64,000 nucleotides of DNA, from positions 310,001 through 374,000 of the forward strand of contig JIBA01000015.1 of the NCBI GenBank assembly GCA_000620545.1, in the 5' to 3' direction. The DNA is from Intrasporangiaceae bacterium URHB0013 (lineage in GTDB: Bacteria > Actinomycetota > Actinomycetes > Actinomycetales > Dermatophilaceae). The notes beneath the pieces are model-generated. The model was given only the letters and a program-made list of their open reading frames with translations, searched no databases and had not been told where the DNA came from. Each line of letters starts with the position of its first letter. Position 1 is the first letter of the stretch. A program made the translations under genes and the position numbers. This document shows positions 8,776 to 16,891 of this stretch, one piece after another.

Positions 8776-9465
8776 ATGACCATCACCCCCACAAAGCTCA
8801 CCCGAGCGGCCGGCCTGTGCGCCGTGGTCGCGGGCGCGCTGTTCATCGCAGTCCAGGTCAAGCACCCGACCCTGGACCTCGACTTCGTCACGACGACCGA
8901 GTGGAAGGTCCGCCAGAGCGCGAAGGTCGTCATGGCCGTCCTCTCCCTCGCAGGCATCACCGGCATGTACCTGCGGCAGGTGAGGCAGACTCGGCTTCTC
9001 GGCCTGGTCGGGTACGCGCTCTTCGCGGTCGGCTACCTCATCATGCTGAGCATCGAGGTGGCGGCCCTGGTCGTCCTGCCCTCCATCACCGATGGCTCAC
9101 CCGCCTACGTCACCAGTGTCCTCGCCGTTGCCACGGGCGGCCACGCGACGAGCGATGTCGGCCTCATGCTCCCCCTGAACCTGGTCAGCGCCGCGACGTA
9201 CCTGGTCGGTGGGTTCCTGTTCGGCGTCGCGCTCTTCCGGGCCGACGTCCTCGCCCGGTGGGCGGCAGTCCTCCTCGCCGCAGGCACGGTCGCCACCATC
9301 GGGGTGGTCCTGTTCCCAGACGTCAACTTCCGGCTGTTCGCCCTCCCGATCGGCGTCGCCATGATCGGCCTCGGCTACTCCCTGTGGCGTGACGGGCGCG
9401 GCACGGCGACCCAGCCCACGCCGACCGCCGTGAGCTCGCAGCCGGACCTGGCCGGCGCCAAGTGA
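8776..9465 (+). CDS. Multi-pass membrane protein of unknown function
   Basis: A 229-residue protein with about six hydrophobic segments, among them LCAVVAGALFIAVQV, VVMAVLSLAGITGMYL, LVGYALFAVGYLIMLSIEVAALVVL and WAAVLLAAGTVATIGVVLF. The ATG at 8776 has CAGGAG seven bases upstream. The stop codon overlaps the GTG of the next gene (GTGA), so the two are translationally coupled. I do not recognise a named family. It is the first gene of a three-gene operon directly behind the LAL regulator. Confidence 0.8.
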   Translation: MTITPTKLTRAAGLCAVVAGALFIAVQVKHPTLDLDFVTTTEWKVRQSAKVVMAVLSLAGITGMYLRQVRQTRLLGLVGYALFAVGYLIMLSIEVAALVVLPSITDGSPAYVTSVLAVATGGHATSDVGLMLPLNLVSAATYLVGGFLFGVALFRADVLARWAAVLLAAGTVATIGVVLFPDVNFRLFALPIGVAMIGLGYSLWRDGRGTATQPTPTAVSSQPDLAGAK

Positions 9466-10157
9466 CCATCCACACGTCAACGGCTCCCACCCGGTCGGCC
9501 AGATCGTCCGGGTGGGTGCCGTACGCGCTGGTCGCCCTCAGCCTCATCCCCGTCATCGCCGGCACCCTGCGTCTCGTGGAGCTGCTGGGCGGGCCCCATG
9601 CCCTGCCCGACAACGCACGCCTCTCCGCGTCGCCGGCACCCGTGGTGGTGCACATCATCAGCGTCATTCCGTATGCCGTGCTCGGCGCCTTCCAGTTCTC
9701 CAGCCGCCTGCGGCGTCGTCGCCCGCGATGGCATCGCGCGACAGGCCGCGTCCTGGTCGTCCTCGGGCTCGCCGTGGCCTTCTCAGGTCTGTGGATGACG
9801 GTGTTCTACCCACGCCAGCCGGGCACCGGAGAGCTTGCCTACCTGTTCCGGCTCGCGGCCGGCTCGGCCATGGCTGCCAGCATCACCCTCGGTCTGGCAG
9901 CGATCCGCCGCCGTGACATCGCCTCTCACCAGGCCTGGATGACACGCGCGTACGCCCTCGCCCTCGGCGCGGGGACGCAGGTCGTCACCCAAGGCATCGG
10001 GCACGCCATCCCGGGCGCCGGCCCGCTCACGACCGATCTGGCGCTCGGCGCCGGATGGGTCATCAACCTCGCCGTCGCGGAGTACCTCGTCACGCACAGC
10101 GGGCGAATCCGCCCGAGTCACCGACCGCGCACGGGAGCGAGAGTCGGTGGGCCATGA
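9462..10157 (+). CDS. DUF2306-like integral membrane protein
   Basis: A 231-residue protein with six to seven predicted membrane helices. The arrangement SAPVVVHIISVIPYAVLGAFQFSSRLRRRRPRWHRATGRVLV and later HQAWMTRAYALALGAGTQ, with histidines near the helix ends, resembles the DUF2306 family. The role of that family is unknown; the histidine pairs suggest haem or metal binding. The start GTG overlaps the previous stop and its own stop overlaps the next ATG, so it sits in the middle of a tightly coupled operon. Confidence 0.8.
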   Translation: MTIHTSTAPTRSARSSGWVPYALVALSLIPVIAGTLRLVELLGGPHALPDNARLSASPAPVVVHIISVIPYAVLGAFQFSSRLRRRRPRWHRATGRVLVVLGLAVAFSGLWMTVFYPRQPGTGELAYLFRLAAGSAMAASITLGLAAIRRRDIASHQAWMTRAYALALGAGTQVVTQGIGHAIPGAGPLTTDLALGAGWVINLAVAEYLVTHSGRIRPSHRPRTGARVGGP

Positions 10158-10513
10158 ACGCGTCCGACGGCGGAGCAGGAATCCCGTGCTACCGGCTGCG
10201 GGTCGACGAGCACCTCGGCCCCCATTGGGCTCCGTGGTTCGGAGGCCTCAGCCTGGCCAGGGAGACGGACGGCACCACCACGCTGACCGGTGAGGTTGCC
10301 GACCAGGCGCAGCTGCACGGGCTGCTGGCGAGAGTTCGAGACCTCGGCCTCACCCTGGTCTCCGTCCAGGTGCTAGACCCCGCGACAGCGGAGGGCAGCA
10401 GCGCGGAAACCGATGACGCATCGCCGCGAGGCGGTCCGGCCGGGAGCGCTGTGCCAGTGACTCAGCCCCGGAAACCAACGTCCCCCGATGCCATCACGAC
10501 GGTGCGGCACTGA
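10154..10513 (+). CDS. Small conserved actinobacterial protein, third gene of membrane operon
   Basis: A 119-residue soluble protein starting at an ATG that overlaps the previous stop codon (ATGA). Residues 12-75 (YRLRVDEHLGPHWAPWFGGL, a short beta turn, then LTGEVADQAQLHGLLARVRDLGLTLVSVQ) look like a compact alpha/beta domain I have seen repeatedly beside actinobacterial regulators, with no assigned function. The last 40 residues are low-complexity. Its 3' end overlaps the convergent cinA-like gene by 20 bases. Confidence 0.78.
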   Translation: MNASDGGAGIPCYRLRVDEHLGPHWAPWFGGLSLARETDGTTTLTGEVADQAQLHGLLARVRDLGLTLVSVQVLDPATAEGSSAETDDASPRGGPAGSAVPVTQPRKPTSPDAITTVRH

Positions 10514-10988
10514 GATGTTGCTCCAACAGCTCGAGCGCACACCGAGTGGTGTCATGGACGATCTCGCCGGGTTCACCCCGGAGCCGTAGGCGTTGTTCCG
10601 CCACCACCTTGGACGAGGTGGCAACGGCAAGCATCACGGTGCCCGGAGGCTGGTCCTCTTGAGGGTCGGGTCCCCCGACCCCGGTCACGGCGACGGCGAG
10701 GTCGGCCTCCATGAGGGCAGCGACACCGCTCGCCATCGCCGTGGCACAGGACATGCTGATCACGGGTCCGGGCGGGACGCCCAGCACCGTGTGCTTGACC
10801 TGCGAGGAGTAGGCGGTGACTGCGCCCCGGAACCAGTCCGACGATCCGGGAGCAGCTGCCAGCTCCGCGCTGATCGAACCGCCGGTCAGCGACTCGGCGA
10901 CCGCCACCCCCATGCCTGCCGCACTGGCGAGCGCAGCGATCGACGCAGCGATGTCGGAGAGCTCACGTGGCGCTCGGCCGGTGTGCAT
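10494..10988 (-). CDS. CinA-family nicotinamide-nucleotide amidohydrolase
   Basis: The 164-residue protein matches the stand-alone C-terminal CinA (PncC) domain. It shows GVAVAESLTGGSISAELAA with the conserved Ser after AE, WFRGAVTAYSSQVKHTVLGV, and AVAVTGVGGPDP followed by PPGTVMLAVAT. Members deamidate nicotinamide mononucleotide to nicotinate mononucleotide in NAD salvage. No N-terminal molybdopterin-binding domain is present. AAGGGGG lies upstream of the ATG. It is convergent with and overlaps the small gene to its left. Confidence 0.9.
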   Translation of the reverse strand: MHTGRAPRELSDIAASIAALASAAGMGVAVAESLTGGSISAELAAAPGSSDWFRGAVTAYSSQVKHTVLGVPPGPVISMSCATAMASGVAALMEADLAVAVTGVGGPDPQEDQPPGTVMLAVATSSKVVAEQRLRLRGEPGEIVHDTTRCALELLEQHLSAAPS

Positions 10989-11018
10989 GCCGAACCCCCT
11001 TGATCGCGACGCGGGGCC

Positions 11019-11468
11019 TCATTCGCCCAGTTGCGCGAGCGCGCGGTCCTTGGCCTCGGTGAACTGCGAGCCCAGCTCGCTCAGCTGCTCGTTGCTGGCA
11101 GCCTTGGCGAAGGCGGGCAGGATCTCCTCCTCTTCCTCCTCGACGTGGTGGCGGACCTCACCGATCATCGCGGCGATGAGCCCGTCCACCCCCGGGGCGC
11201 CGGGGTCGGAGGCCAGCAGCTGCTTCAAGGTGGCCTCCACGTGGTGGTGTTCCTCGAGCCCGTCGTCCACATCGTCCTGCTCGTCCGGCACCGTGGCCTT
11301 GATGGCGGGATAGACGACCTCCTCCTCGGCCTTCGAGTGCGGGACGAGCAGCTCGTTGACCTGGCGCAGCAGGTTCGGGATCTCGTCGGGCTCAGCCGAC
11401 TCGAGCTTCTTGAAGACTGCTTCGAGCGTGGCGTGGTCCTTCTTGATCAGCGTGATGACACCAGACAC
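11019..11468 (-). CDS. Hemerythrin HHE domain protein
   Basis: A 149-residue all-helical protein with hemerythrin-type metal ligands: LIKKDHATLEAVF, LLVPHSKAEEEVVYPAI, GLEEHHHVEATLKQLL and VRHHVEEEEEEILPAF. Such proteins bind a non-haem di-iron centre and are tied to oxygen, nitric oxide or iron sensing and to stress. I chose the GTG at 11468 (VSGVITLIKKDH) because AGAAAGG precedes it and the family starts there; a longer frame exists but lacks family sequence. It stands alone, 30 bases from the cinA-like gene. Confidence 0.88.
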   Translation of the reverse strand: MSGVITLIKKDHATLEAVFKKLESAEPDEIPNLLRQVNELLVPHSKAEEEVVYPAIKATVPDEQDDVDDGLEEHHHVEATLKQLLASDPGAPGVDGLIAAMIGEVRHHVEEEEEEILPAFAKAASNEQLSELGSQFTEAKDRALAQLGE

Positions 11469-11657
11469 AGGAGAGCCTTTCTGCGGGCAGTGGGATCGCC
11501 TCCCGTCCCCACGGTTGAGGGCGGGTCGCCCAGGACTTACCCAGCCGTCCGCCCTGGTCATCGCGAGAACCGCGATGCCGAATACCTTCGTGTCTCGTGC
11601 CATTCGGCCGGCCCGAGCCAGAGCGTGACCGGGGAAAGCGCTCCCCGGCCCGCGAAG

Positions 11658-11852
11658 TCAGCTGGCCTGCAGCGCGGACATCACCGGCTGTTCGAGAGCC
11701 TCAGGTGGCCGGCAACCCTCAGAGCACGACACGGCCGGAACCCCGTCACGAACCTCGATGTGCCACTCCGTCCCACCGCGCACCGGCTCAGCCATCACGG
11801 TGACAGTGCCATCGCACCCGTCTGTGGGGCAGGGGATGTTGATCTCGTCCAC
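11658..11852 (-). CDS. Small zinc-ribbon-like protein
   Basis: A 64-residue protein (GTG at 11852) begins with VDEINIPCPTDGCDGTVTV and continues to VSCSEGCRPP. The two Cys pairs (C-x4-C and C-x3-C) suggest one zinc-binding site. It lies just downstream of arsI on the same strand, with 67 bases between, so it may be part of that transcript. No function is known; the start is not supported by a strong ribosome site. Confidence 0.55.
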   Translation of the reverse strand: MDEINIPCPTDGCDGTVTVMAEPVRGGTEWHIEVRDGVPAVSCSEGCRPPEALEQPVMSALQAS

Positions 11853-11919
11853 GAGACCAAGCCTAGCCCGGGCCGGTTCCCGCGCGGCACGCGTCTGGCT
11901 CGGTGGTTCGGGGTGTCGC

Positions 11920-12387
11920 TCAGCAGCAGACGGTGGCGCTCGGTGCGGGCTCGGTGACCCCGGCGGTGCTTCCGCAGCACCCGGGTGCTGTCTCGGGCGT
12001 AGGGTCGACGCTGAAGGAGGGGCTGTCGGCAAGAACGGTGTAGACCTCCCACCGCTCGCCGTTCGGCGTGCCTTCGACCCAGAACTTGTCCTGCTTGGCG
12101 TAGCAGCAGGTGGTGCCGCGTTCGTCGAGGCTGGCCATGCCCTGCTCCGCGAGTCGGGCCTGCTCGGCGTCGACGGCGGCGACGTCCGAGACCTCGACGC
12201 CGAGGTGGTTGAGGCTGCCGCCCTGGCCGGGGTTCTCGATGAGCACGAGCTTGAGCGGGGGCTCGGCGATGGCGAAGTTCGCGTACCCCGGACGAACCTG
12301 GGCCGGCTGGGCGTTGAACAGGGTCGAGTAGAAGTCGATCGACGCCGGCAGGTCGTCGACGTTGAGGGCGAGCTGGACACGGGACAT
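11920..12387 (-). CDS. arsI: ArsI/CadI-family glyoxalase-fold protein (C-As lyase candidate)
   Basis: A 155-residue vicinal oxygen chelate protein. His61 in SLNHLGVEV is a likely metal ligand, and the adjacent cysteines C94-C95 in GTTCCYAKQDKFWV are the signature of ArsI. ArsI cleaves the carbon-arsenic bond of trivalent organoarsenicals with Fe(II) and oxygen. The C-terminus ends in a second Cys pair region (GCCGST...VCC). AGGAG precedes the ATG at 12387. It is divergent from arsR with a palindrome 20 bases upstream. CadI-type cadmium proteins share the fold, so the exact substrate is inferred from the arsenic context. Confidence 0.88.
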   Translation of the reverse strand: MSRVQLALNVDDLPASIDFYSTLFNAQPAQVRPGYANFAIAEPPLKLVLIENPGQGGSLNHLGVEVSDVAAVDAEQARLAEQGMASLDERGTTCCYAKQDKFWVEGTPNGERWEVYTVLADSPSFSVDPTPETAPGCCGSTAGVTEPAPSATVCC

Positions 12388-12406
12388 GGGTTCTCCTGAC
12401 AGTGGA

Positions 12407-12430
12407 AGGCATCGACGAGTGTCGATGCCT
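12407..12430. promoter_or_regulatory. ArsR-type operator proximal to arsI
   Basis: A perfect palindrome, AGGCATCGAC (12407-12416) and GTCGATGCCT (12421-12430) around GAGT, lies 20 bases upstream of the arsI start. It shares the pattern ATNGAC-N4-GTCNAT with the second palindrome at 12444-12465. The shared core strongly suggests the same regulator, the adjacent ArsR. Confidence 0.65.
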
Positions 12431-12443
12431 GAGACTTGCACCA

Positions 12444-12465
12444 GATATTGACCTCTGTCAATATC
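12444..12465. promoter_or_regulatory. ArsR-type operator overlapping the arsR promoter
   Basis: A perfect 9-bp inverted repeat, GATATTGAC (12444-12452) and GTCAATATC (12457-12465) around CTCT, ends five bases before the arsR ATG. Its centre is 36 bases from the arsI-proximal palindrome. An operator this close to the start codon implies autorepression and a very short or absent leader. Confidence 0.75.
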
Positions 12466-12470
12466 GATCC

Positions 12471-12830
12471 ATGTCGAAGTCTGTCCTGGAGCTGACGCCC
12501 GTCGAGGCCGTCGCCTGCTGCTCCCCCGTCACCCGGGAACCCCTCAGCGCCGAGCAAGCCCACCAGGTGGCGCCCGTGCTCAAGGCGATAGCCGACCCGG
12601 TGCGGCTTCGGCTGCTCTCCCTGATCGCCTCACACCAGGACGGCGAGGCGTGCGTGTGCGACCTCAACGACGCGTTCGACCTGTCCCAGCCGACGATCAG
12701 CCACCATCTCAAGCAGTTGTTCGATGCTGGTGTGCTCGGCCGGGAGAAGCGGGGCGTATGGGTCTACTACCGGGTCAACAGCGCGGCCCTCGGCGACCTG
12801 GTCGCTCTGTTGGGCGGGGTCGCGCGGTGA
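12471..12830 (+). CDS. arsR: ArsR-family metalloregulator
   Basis: A 119-residue winged-helix repressor. IADPVRLRLLSLI and LSQPTISHHLKQLFDAGVL form the helix-turn-helix, followed by the beta wing REKRGVWVYYRV. Candidate As(III) ligands are the adjacent Cys16-Cys17 near the N-terminus and Cys61/Cys63 in EACVCDL, an arrangement like corynebacterial ArsR rather than the CxCxxC type of E. coli. No ribosome site is visible and a perfect palindrome ends just before the ATG, suggesting a leaderless, self-repressed transcript. It leads an operon with the aquaporin and arsC. Confidence 0.92.
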   Translation: MSKSVLELTPVEAVACCSPVTREPLSAEQAHQVAPVLKAIADPVRLRLLSLIASHQDGEACVCDLNDAFDLSQPTISHHLKQLFDAGVLGREKRGVWVYYRVNSAALGDLVALLGGVAR

Positions 12831-13579
12831 CCGACCCTCGCCCCGCTCCGCGCGTCACGGCGGGGCCGGTTTCGGGCGTGCCGATCGGTACCCCGTCAGG
12901 CGATGCGCCATCGCTGGGTCGGCGGGTGGCGGCCGAGGCCGTCGGCACGGGCCTGCTTGTCGCAGCGGTCATCGGCTCCGGGATCGCAGCCGCACGGCTG
13001 TCTCCGAGCGACGAGGGGTTGCAGCTGTTGGAGAACGGCATCGCCACCGGAGCCGTGCTCGTCGCGCTCGTGCTCGCGTTGCAGCCCGTGTCGGCCGCAT
13101 TCAACCCGGTCGTGACCATGGTCGAACGAGCCACGGGAGCCATCACGACGTCGGAGGCCATCGCCCTGATGGCCTCGCAGGTGCTCGGGGGTGCGGCCGG
13201 GGCGATGCTGGCCAACGTCATGTTCGACCTGCCGGTCGTGACCATCTCGTCGCAGGCGCGTGGCAGTGCCGGACAGTCGGTCGGCGAGGTCGTGGCCACC
13301 TTCGGTCTGGTCGTCCTCGTCATCTCGACCCAGCGTGCCGGGCGAGCACACGCCATCGCCTACGTCGTGGGTGGCTGGATCACGGCCGCCTACTGGTTCA
13401 CCAGCTCCACGAGCTTCGCCAACCCTGCCGTCACGATCGCTCGCACCCTGTCCGACACCTTCGCCGGCATTGCCGTGGCATCCGTGCCAGTGTTCGTCCT
13501 CATGCAGCTGCTCGGCGGGGCCCTCGCGCTCGGGTTCCTCGCCATCCTGCATCCGTCAGCCAAGGAGCTTCGACCATGA
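12827..13579 (+). CDS. Aquaporin-family (MIP) channel of the ars operon
   Basis: A 250-residue integral membrane protein with six to seven hydrophobic segments and the two half-helix motifs of the MIP family (FNPVVT near residue 91 and FANPAVT near residue 196). GTG start, overlapping the arsR stop. In ars operons an aquaglyceroporin such as AqpS replaces the ArsB or Acr3 pump: it lets As(III) made by ArsC leave down its gradient. No efflux pump gene is present in this window, which fits that model. The first NPA motif is altered to NPV. Confidence 0.88.
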   Translation: MTDPRPAPRVTAGPVSGVPIGTPSGDAPSLGRRVAAEAVGTGLLVAAVIGSGIAAARLSPSDEGLQLLENGIATGAVLVALVLALQPVSAAFNPVVTMVERATGAITTSEAIALMASQVLGGAAGAMLANVMFDLPVVTISSQARGSAGQSVGEVVATFGLVVLVISTQRAGRAHAIAYVVGGWITAAYWFTSSTSFANPAVTIARTLSDTFAGIAVASVPVFVLMQLLGGALALGFLAILHPSAKELRP

Positions 13580-14019
13580 GCGATCTCGACACCCCTCCCA
13601 CCGGGCCCGGTGCCTCCGACGAGCGCCCGACCGTGCTGTTCGTCTGCGTCCACAACGCCGGCCGGTCCCAGATGGCCGCCGGCTACCTCCAGCACCTCGC
13701 CGGCGACCGAGTCCGCGTCCTGTCGGCCGGCTCGCAGCCTGCCGACACGGTCTACCCCGTCGCCGTCGCCGCCATGGCCGAGGACGGCATCGACATCACC
13801 ACCGAGACCCCGAAGCTGCTGACCGACTCGTCAGTCCGCGAGGCCGACGTGGTCATCACCATGGGCTGCGGCGACGCCTGCCCCTACTATGCCGGCAAGC
13901 GATACCTCGACTGGGAGCTCGACGACCCGGCTGGCCAGGATCTCGACGCGGTGCGCCCCATCCGCGACGAGATCCGCGCCCGCATCGAGACCCTCGTCAC
14001 CGAGGTCGCACCCGACTGA
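13576..14019 (+). CDS. arsC: Arsenate reductase, low-molecular-weight phosphatase fold
   Basis: A 147-residue protein with the LMW phosphatase P-loop VLFVCVHNAGRSQMAAGY; Cys24 is the nucleophile and Arg30 binds the oxyanion. TMGCGDACPYYAGKRYLDWELDDP holds extra cysteines and the catalytic Asp-Pro region. Actinobacterial relatives use mycothiol and mycoredoxin to reduce arsenate. The ATG overlaps the aquaporin stop (ATGA). Its 3' end overlaps the convergent oxidoreductase gene by 23 bases. It supplies As(III), the likely substrate of the aquaporin and ligand of ArsR. Confidence 0.92.
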   Translation: MSDLDTPPTGPGASDERPTVLFVCVHNAGRSQMAAGYLQHLAGDRVRVLSAGSQPADTVYPVAVAAMAEDGIDITTETPKLLTDSSVREADVVITMGCGDACPYYAGKRYLDWELDDPAGQDLDAVRPIRDEIRARIETLVTEVAPD

Positions 14020-14941
14020 AGCCTGCTACCTGTGGCACGACCTGCTCGCCGATGAGTCGGATCGCCTCGGTGTCTTCGGGATCTGCCAGCGTGAACGTCA
14101 CGTACTCCGAGCCAGCCGACGCGTACTCGCGCAACGTGGCCACGACCGTCTCCGGCGTGCCCGCGATGCCGCCGAATCCGGGGTGCCGCTGCACCTTCGC
14201 TGCCAGCTCGGTCTCGTCGCGGGCGATGAGGATGGACACGTGGTTGCACAGGGTGATCTCCTCGAACGGCCGTCCGACGACCTCACAGTGCTCCGCCAGC
14301 ACACCGAAGAGACGGGCAACCTCCCGCGGGTCTCCGGACACGTTGCACATGTCGGCGTGGCTCGCGACGAGCCGAAGCGTGACGCGTTCGCCGCTACCAC
14401 CGATGAGGATGGGCGGCCGAGGCTGCTGCACCGGCATCGGGTCGTTGTAGGCACGGGTGACCGTGTAGTGCTTTCCGGCGAAGCTGGCGGGGCGCTGGGT
14501 GAGCATGCGGTCGACGACCTGGACCGCCTCCTCGAGCATCTCCATGCGCTGCCTCACCGGCGGGAACGGCCAGCCGTAGGCTGTGAACTCGGGCTCATGC
14601 CAAGCCGCTCCCAGCCCGACGATGGTCCGGCCGTGGCTGATCACGTCCAGCGTCGCGCAGGTCTTTGCGAGCAGGGCCGGGTTGCGGTAGGGCACGCCGA
14701 CGACGAGCTGGCCGATGCGGATCCGCTGCGTCACGGCCGCGATCGCTCCCAGGGTGGCGAAACACTCGAGGACCGGCACTTCCCGCTCGGGGTGCTCCTC
14801 GTCGGAGAACATGAAGTGGTCCGCCATCCACACCGAGTCGAGGCCTGCCTCGTCACAGGCGCGAACGACCGCCAGAAGGGTGTCGGCGTGGTTGCCGTGC
14901 TCACTGGGGTGCGTGGGCATGAGCTGCAGGCCGAGAAGCAT
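13997..14941 (-). CDS. LLM-class F420-dependent oxidoreductase
   Basis: A 314-residue bacterial luciferase-like TIM-barrel protein. Typical segments are LGLQLMPTHP, GLDSVWMADHFMF, IRIGQLVVGVPYRNPALLAKTCATLDVISHGRTIVGLGAAWHEPEF and PPILIGGSGERVTLRLVA. These match the F420-dependent branch common in actinobacteria. The substrate is unknown. It is convergent with arsC and overlaps its end by 23 bases; I see no direct link to arsenic. Confidence 0.88.
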   Translation of the reverse strand: MLLGLQLMPTHPSEHGNHADTLLAVVRACDEAGLDSVWMADHFMFSDEEHPEREVPVLECFATLGAIAAVTQRIRIGQLVVGVPYRNPALLAKTCATLDVISHGRTIVGLGAAWHEPEFTAYGWPFPPVRQRMEMLEEAVQVVDRMLTQRPASFAGKHYTVTRAYNDPMPVQQPRPPILIGGSGERVTLRLVASHADMCNVSGDPREVARLFGVLAEHCEVVGRPFEEITLCNHVSILIARDETELAAKVQRHPGFGGIAGTPETVVATLREYASAGSEYVTFTLADPEDTEAIRLIGEQVVPQVAGFSRVRPR

Positions 14942-15138
14942 CGGTCACTCCTGTGGATCTGGAAGGTGGATGGGGACGTACGCCGGGCGATCCTTGCCGA
15001 GACGCCGCGACGGTATCGGCACGCGTCGATCCTTGCAGGAGTCGGGAGGACCGGCCGCCGGGGACCTCCCCCCGGGGCCTCCCGCGCGGGCGGAATCATG
15101 GCTGGCACTCGCGGTCGCGCTCGGCGTAGCGTCGAGCA

Positions 15139-15984
15139 ATGACCCGTATTGCAACGGATGAGAAGCACGATGGGGACACGCCCTTCGACGTCGAGGAGAT
15201 CCGCCGCGCGCTCGAGACCGACGGGATCACGGCGTGCAGGGGAGCGTTCTCGGTCGAGTGGGTCGAACGCGTGCGTGAGGACATCGAGGTGGCCTTCGAG
15301 GATGCCCGGTCCCGCGAGCGCGGGGCCATCGGGCGGGGACCGAACCGGTGGTACGTCGAGATCCATCCGGAGCAGCTGCGCGGCTTCGTCGAGCTCGTCG
15401 ACCACCCGTGGGTACGCACGGTGTCCGAGACGATGCTGGGGCCCGACTACCGGATCGTGGAAGTGGGTTTCGACATCCCCTTCCCGGGCGCGAAGGTGCA
15501 GCCCTGGCACCGCGACTTCGCCAGCCCGCCCGAGACCAAGGACGAGCACCGCCTGACGTCCTTGGCGTTCAACCTCACCACCGTGGACACGACCGACGAG
15601 ATGGGCCCGTTCGAGGTCGCCCCCGGCACCCAGTGGGAGCGGGGTGACGACTTCGACCACCAACAGTTCCCCCCGAAGTCGAGCTACGCCCGCTACGAGG
15701 CGTTGGCCGAGCGGAAGTACCCCAGAAGGGGGGACATCTCCGTGCGCTCCGCGCTCACGATCCACCGCGGGACCCCGAACCGCTCCACCGTGTCCCGGCC
15801 GGTGCTCGTGCTCGGAGTGGACACCCCTGGCACCGCCAATGACGCTCACCACAACCCAGCCGTCACCAAGGACTTCTACGAGCGCCTGCCTTCCAGGGTG
15901 CGCCATCACCTCACCTGCCCCGTGGTCGACGAGCTGCAACCGATCGAGCAACGGCACGACATCGAAGGCCTCGTGATGGGCTGA
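15139..15984 (+). CDS. Phytanoyl-CoA dioxygenase (PhyH) family protein
   Basis: A 281-residue Fe(II)/2-oxoglutarate dioxygenase. The facial triad is visible as His124 and Asp126 in QPWHRDFASP and His209 in LTIHRGTPNRS; Arg220 is a good candidate for binding 2-oxoglutarate. The N-terminus has the PhyH pattern IRRALETDGITACRG. The substrate cannot be read from the sequence; members hydroxylate lipids, ectoine or secondary metabolites. Single gene, start ATG with only a weak ribosome site. Confidence 0.88.
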   Translation: MTRIATDEKHDGDTPFDVEEIRRALETDGITACRGAFSVEWVERVREDIEVAFEDARSRERGAIGRGPNRWYVEIHPEQLRGFVELVDHPWVRTVSETMLGPDYRIVEVGFDIPFPGAKVQPWHRDFASPPETKDEHRLTSLAFNLTTVDTTDEMGPFEVAPGTQWERGDDFDHQQFPPKSSYARYEALAERKYPRRGDISVRSALTIHRGTPNRSTVSRPVLVLGVDTPGTANDAHHNPAVTKDFYERLPSRVRHHLTCPVVDELQPIEQRHDIEGLVMG

Positions 15985-15994
15985 GGCCCGCGCG

Positions 15995-16891
15995 TCAGTC
16001 ATGCTGATGGTCAGCAGCGTTCGCTCCCGAGTCCTTCTCCTTGCTCATCTGGGCATGGGTGGCGGCCTTGAGCTTCTCGGGCATCCCCTTGAGCAGGCCT
16101 GCCTGCACCTTGTTCCGCCAGGAGTGCGCGACCACGTGGTCGTCGCCACGCAGCATGGCCTCCACACCGTCGCGTGCGACGTCAGCCGGGTCGTCCTTGT
16201 GCATGTCGTCGACGACCGTGTCCTCCATGCCGGCCCGGCGGAAGAAGTCGGTGTCGGTGGGACCGGGCATCAGGGCGGTCACGGTGACGCCGCTGCCATC
16301 CAGCTCGTACCGGATGGCCTCGGCGAACGACAGCAGGAACGCCTTCGACGCGGCGTACGTCGCGTACCACGGTCCCGGCATGGTGCCGGCGACGGATGAG
16401 GTGACCAGGACCGCTCCCTCGCCACGGCGGACCATCTCGGGCAGCAGCCGCTTGGCAGTGTGGACCACGGACGTGACGTTGAGGGCGACGAGCCGCAGGT
16501 CGTCCTCCAGCGGCGTGTCGACGAACGGGCCCGACACTCCGACCCCCGCGTTGAGCACGAGCACGTCGACCGGCTTGTTGACTGCGCCGACCTCGCGGAC
16601 GAGGTGCTCGACGCCCTCCGTGGTTGCGAGGTCAGCGCGTACGGGCACGACGACGTGTCGCCCGGCCTCCGCGAGGTCAGCCATGGCGTCGTCGAGGCCC
16701 GCGTCCTCAGCGCAGACGACGAGGTCGTGGCCGCGGCGCGCGAGCTCGGCCGCGATGTGCAAACCGATGCCGCTGGAGGCTCCGGTCACCACGGCCAGGG
16801 GCGCTCTGGTGATGGCCCCGGCCCCCTCAGTGCTCAGGGTGCTCACTGTCGAGCCGGTGTGCGCGTCGGTGTGGGCGCTGGTGTCGCTCAT
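15995..16891 (-). CDS. Short-chain dehydrogenase/reductase
   Basis: The 298-residue protein has the classical SDR cofactor motif TGASSGIG, NAGVGVSGP, the Ser of VTSSVAGTMPG and the Tyr/Lys pair in YATYAASKAFLL. A PGPTDTDFF loop follows. The ATG at 16891 is preceded by AAGGGG; about 30 leading residues are Thr/Ser-rich and disordered. The C-terminal region after residue 230 (VARDGVEAMLRGDDHVV) is typical of the DltE/YdfG-like group that reduces ketones or fatty aldehydes. Convergent with the PhyH gene with ten bases between. Confidence 0.9.
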   Translation of the reverse strand: MSDTSAHTDAHTGSTVSTLSTEGAGAITRAPLAVVTGASSGIGLHIAAELARRGHDLVVCAEDAGLDDAMADLAEAGRHVVVPVRADLATTEGVEHLVREVGAVNKPVDVLVLNAGVGVSGPFVDTPLEDDLRLVALNVTSVVHTAKRLLPEMVRRGEGAVLVTSSVAGTMPGPWYATYAASKAFLLSFAEAIRYELDGSGVTVTALMPGPTDTDFFRRAGMEDTVVDDMHKDDPADVARDGVEAMLRGDDHVVAHSWRNKVQAGLLKGMPEKLKAATHAQMSKEKDSGANAADHQHD

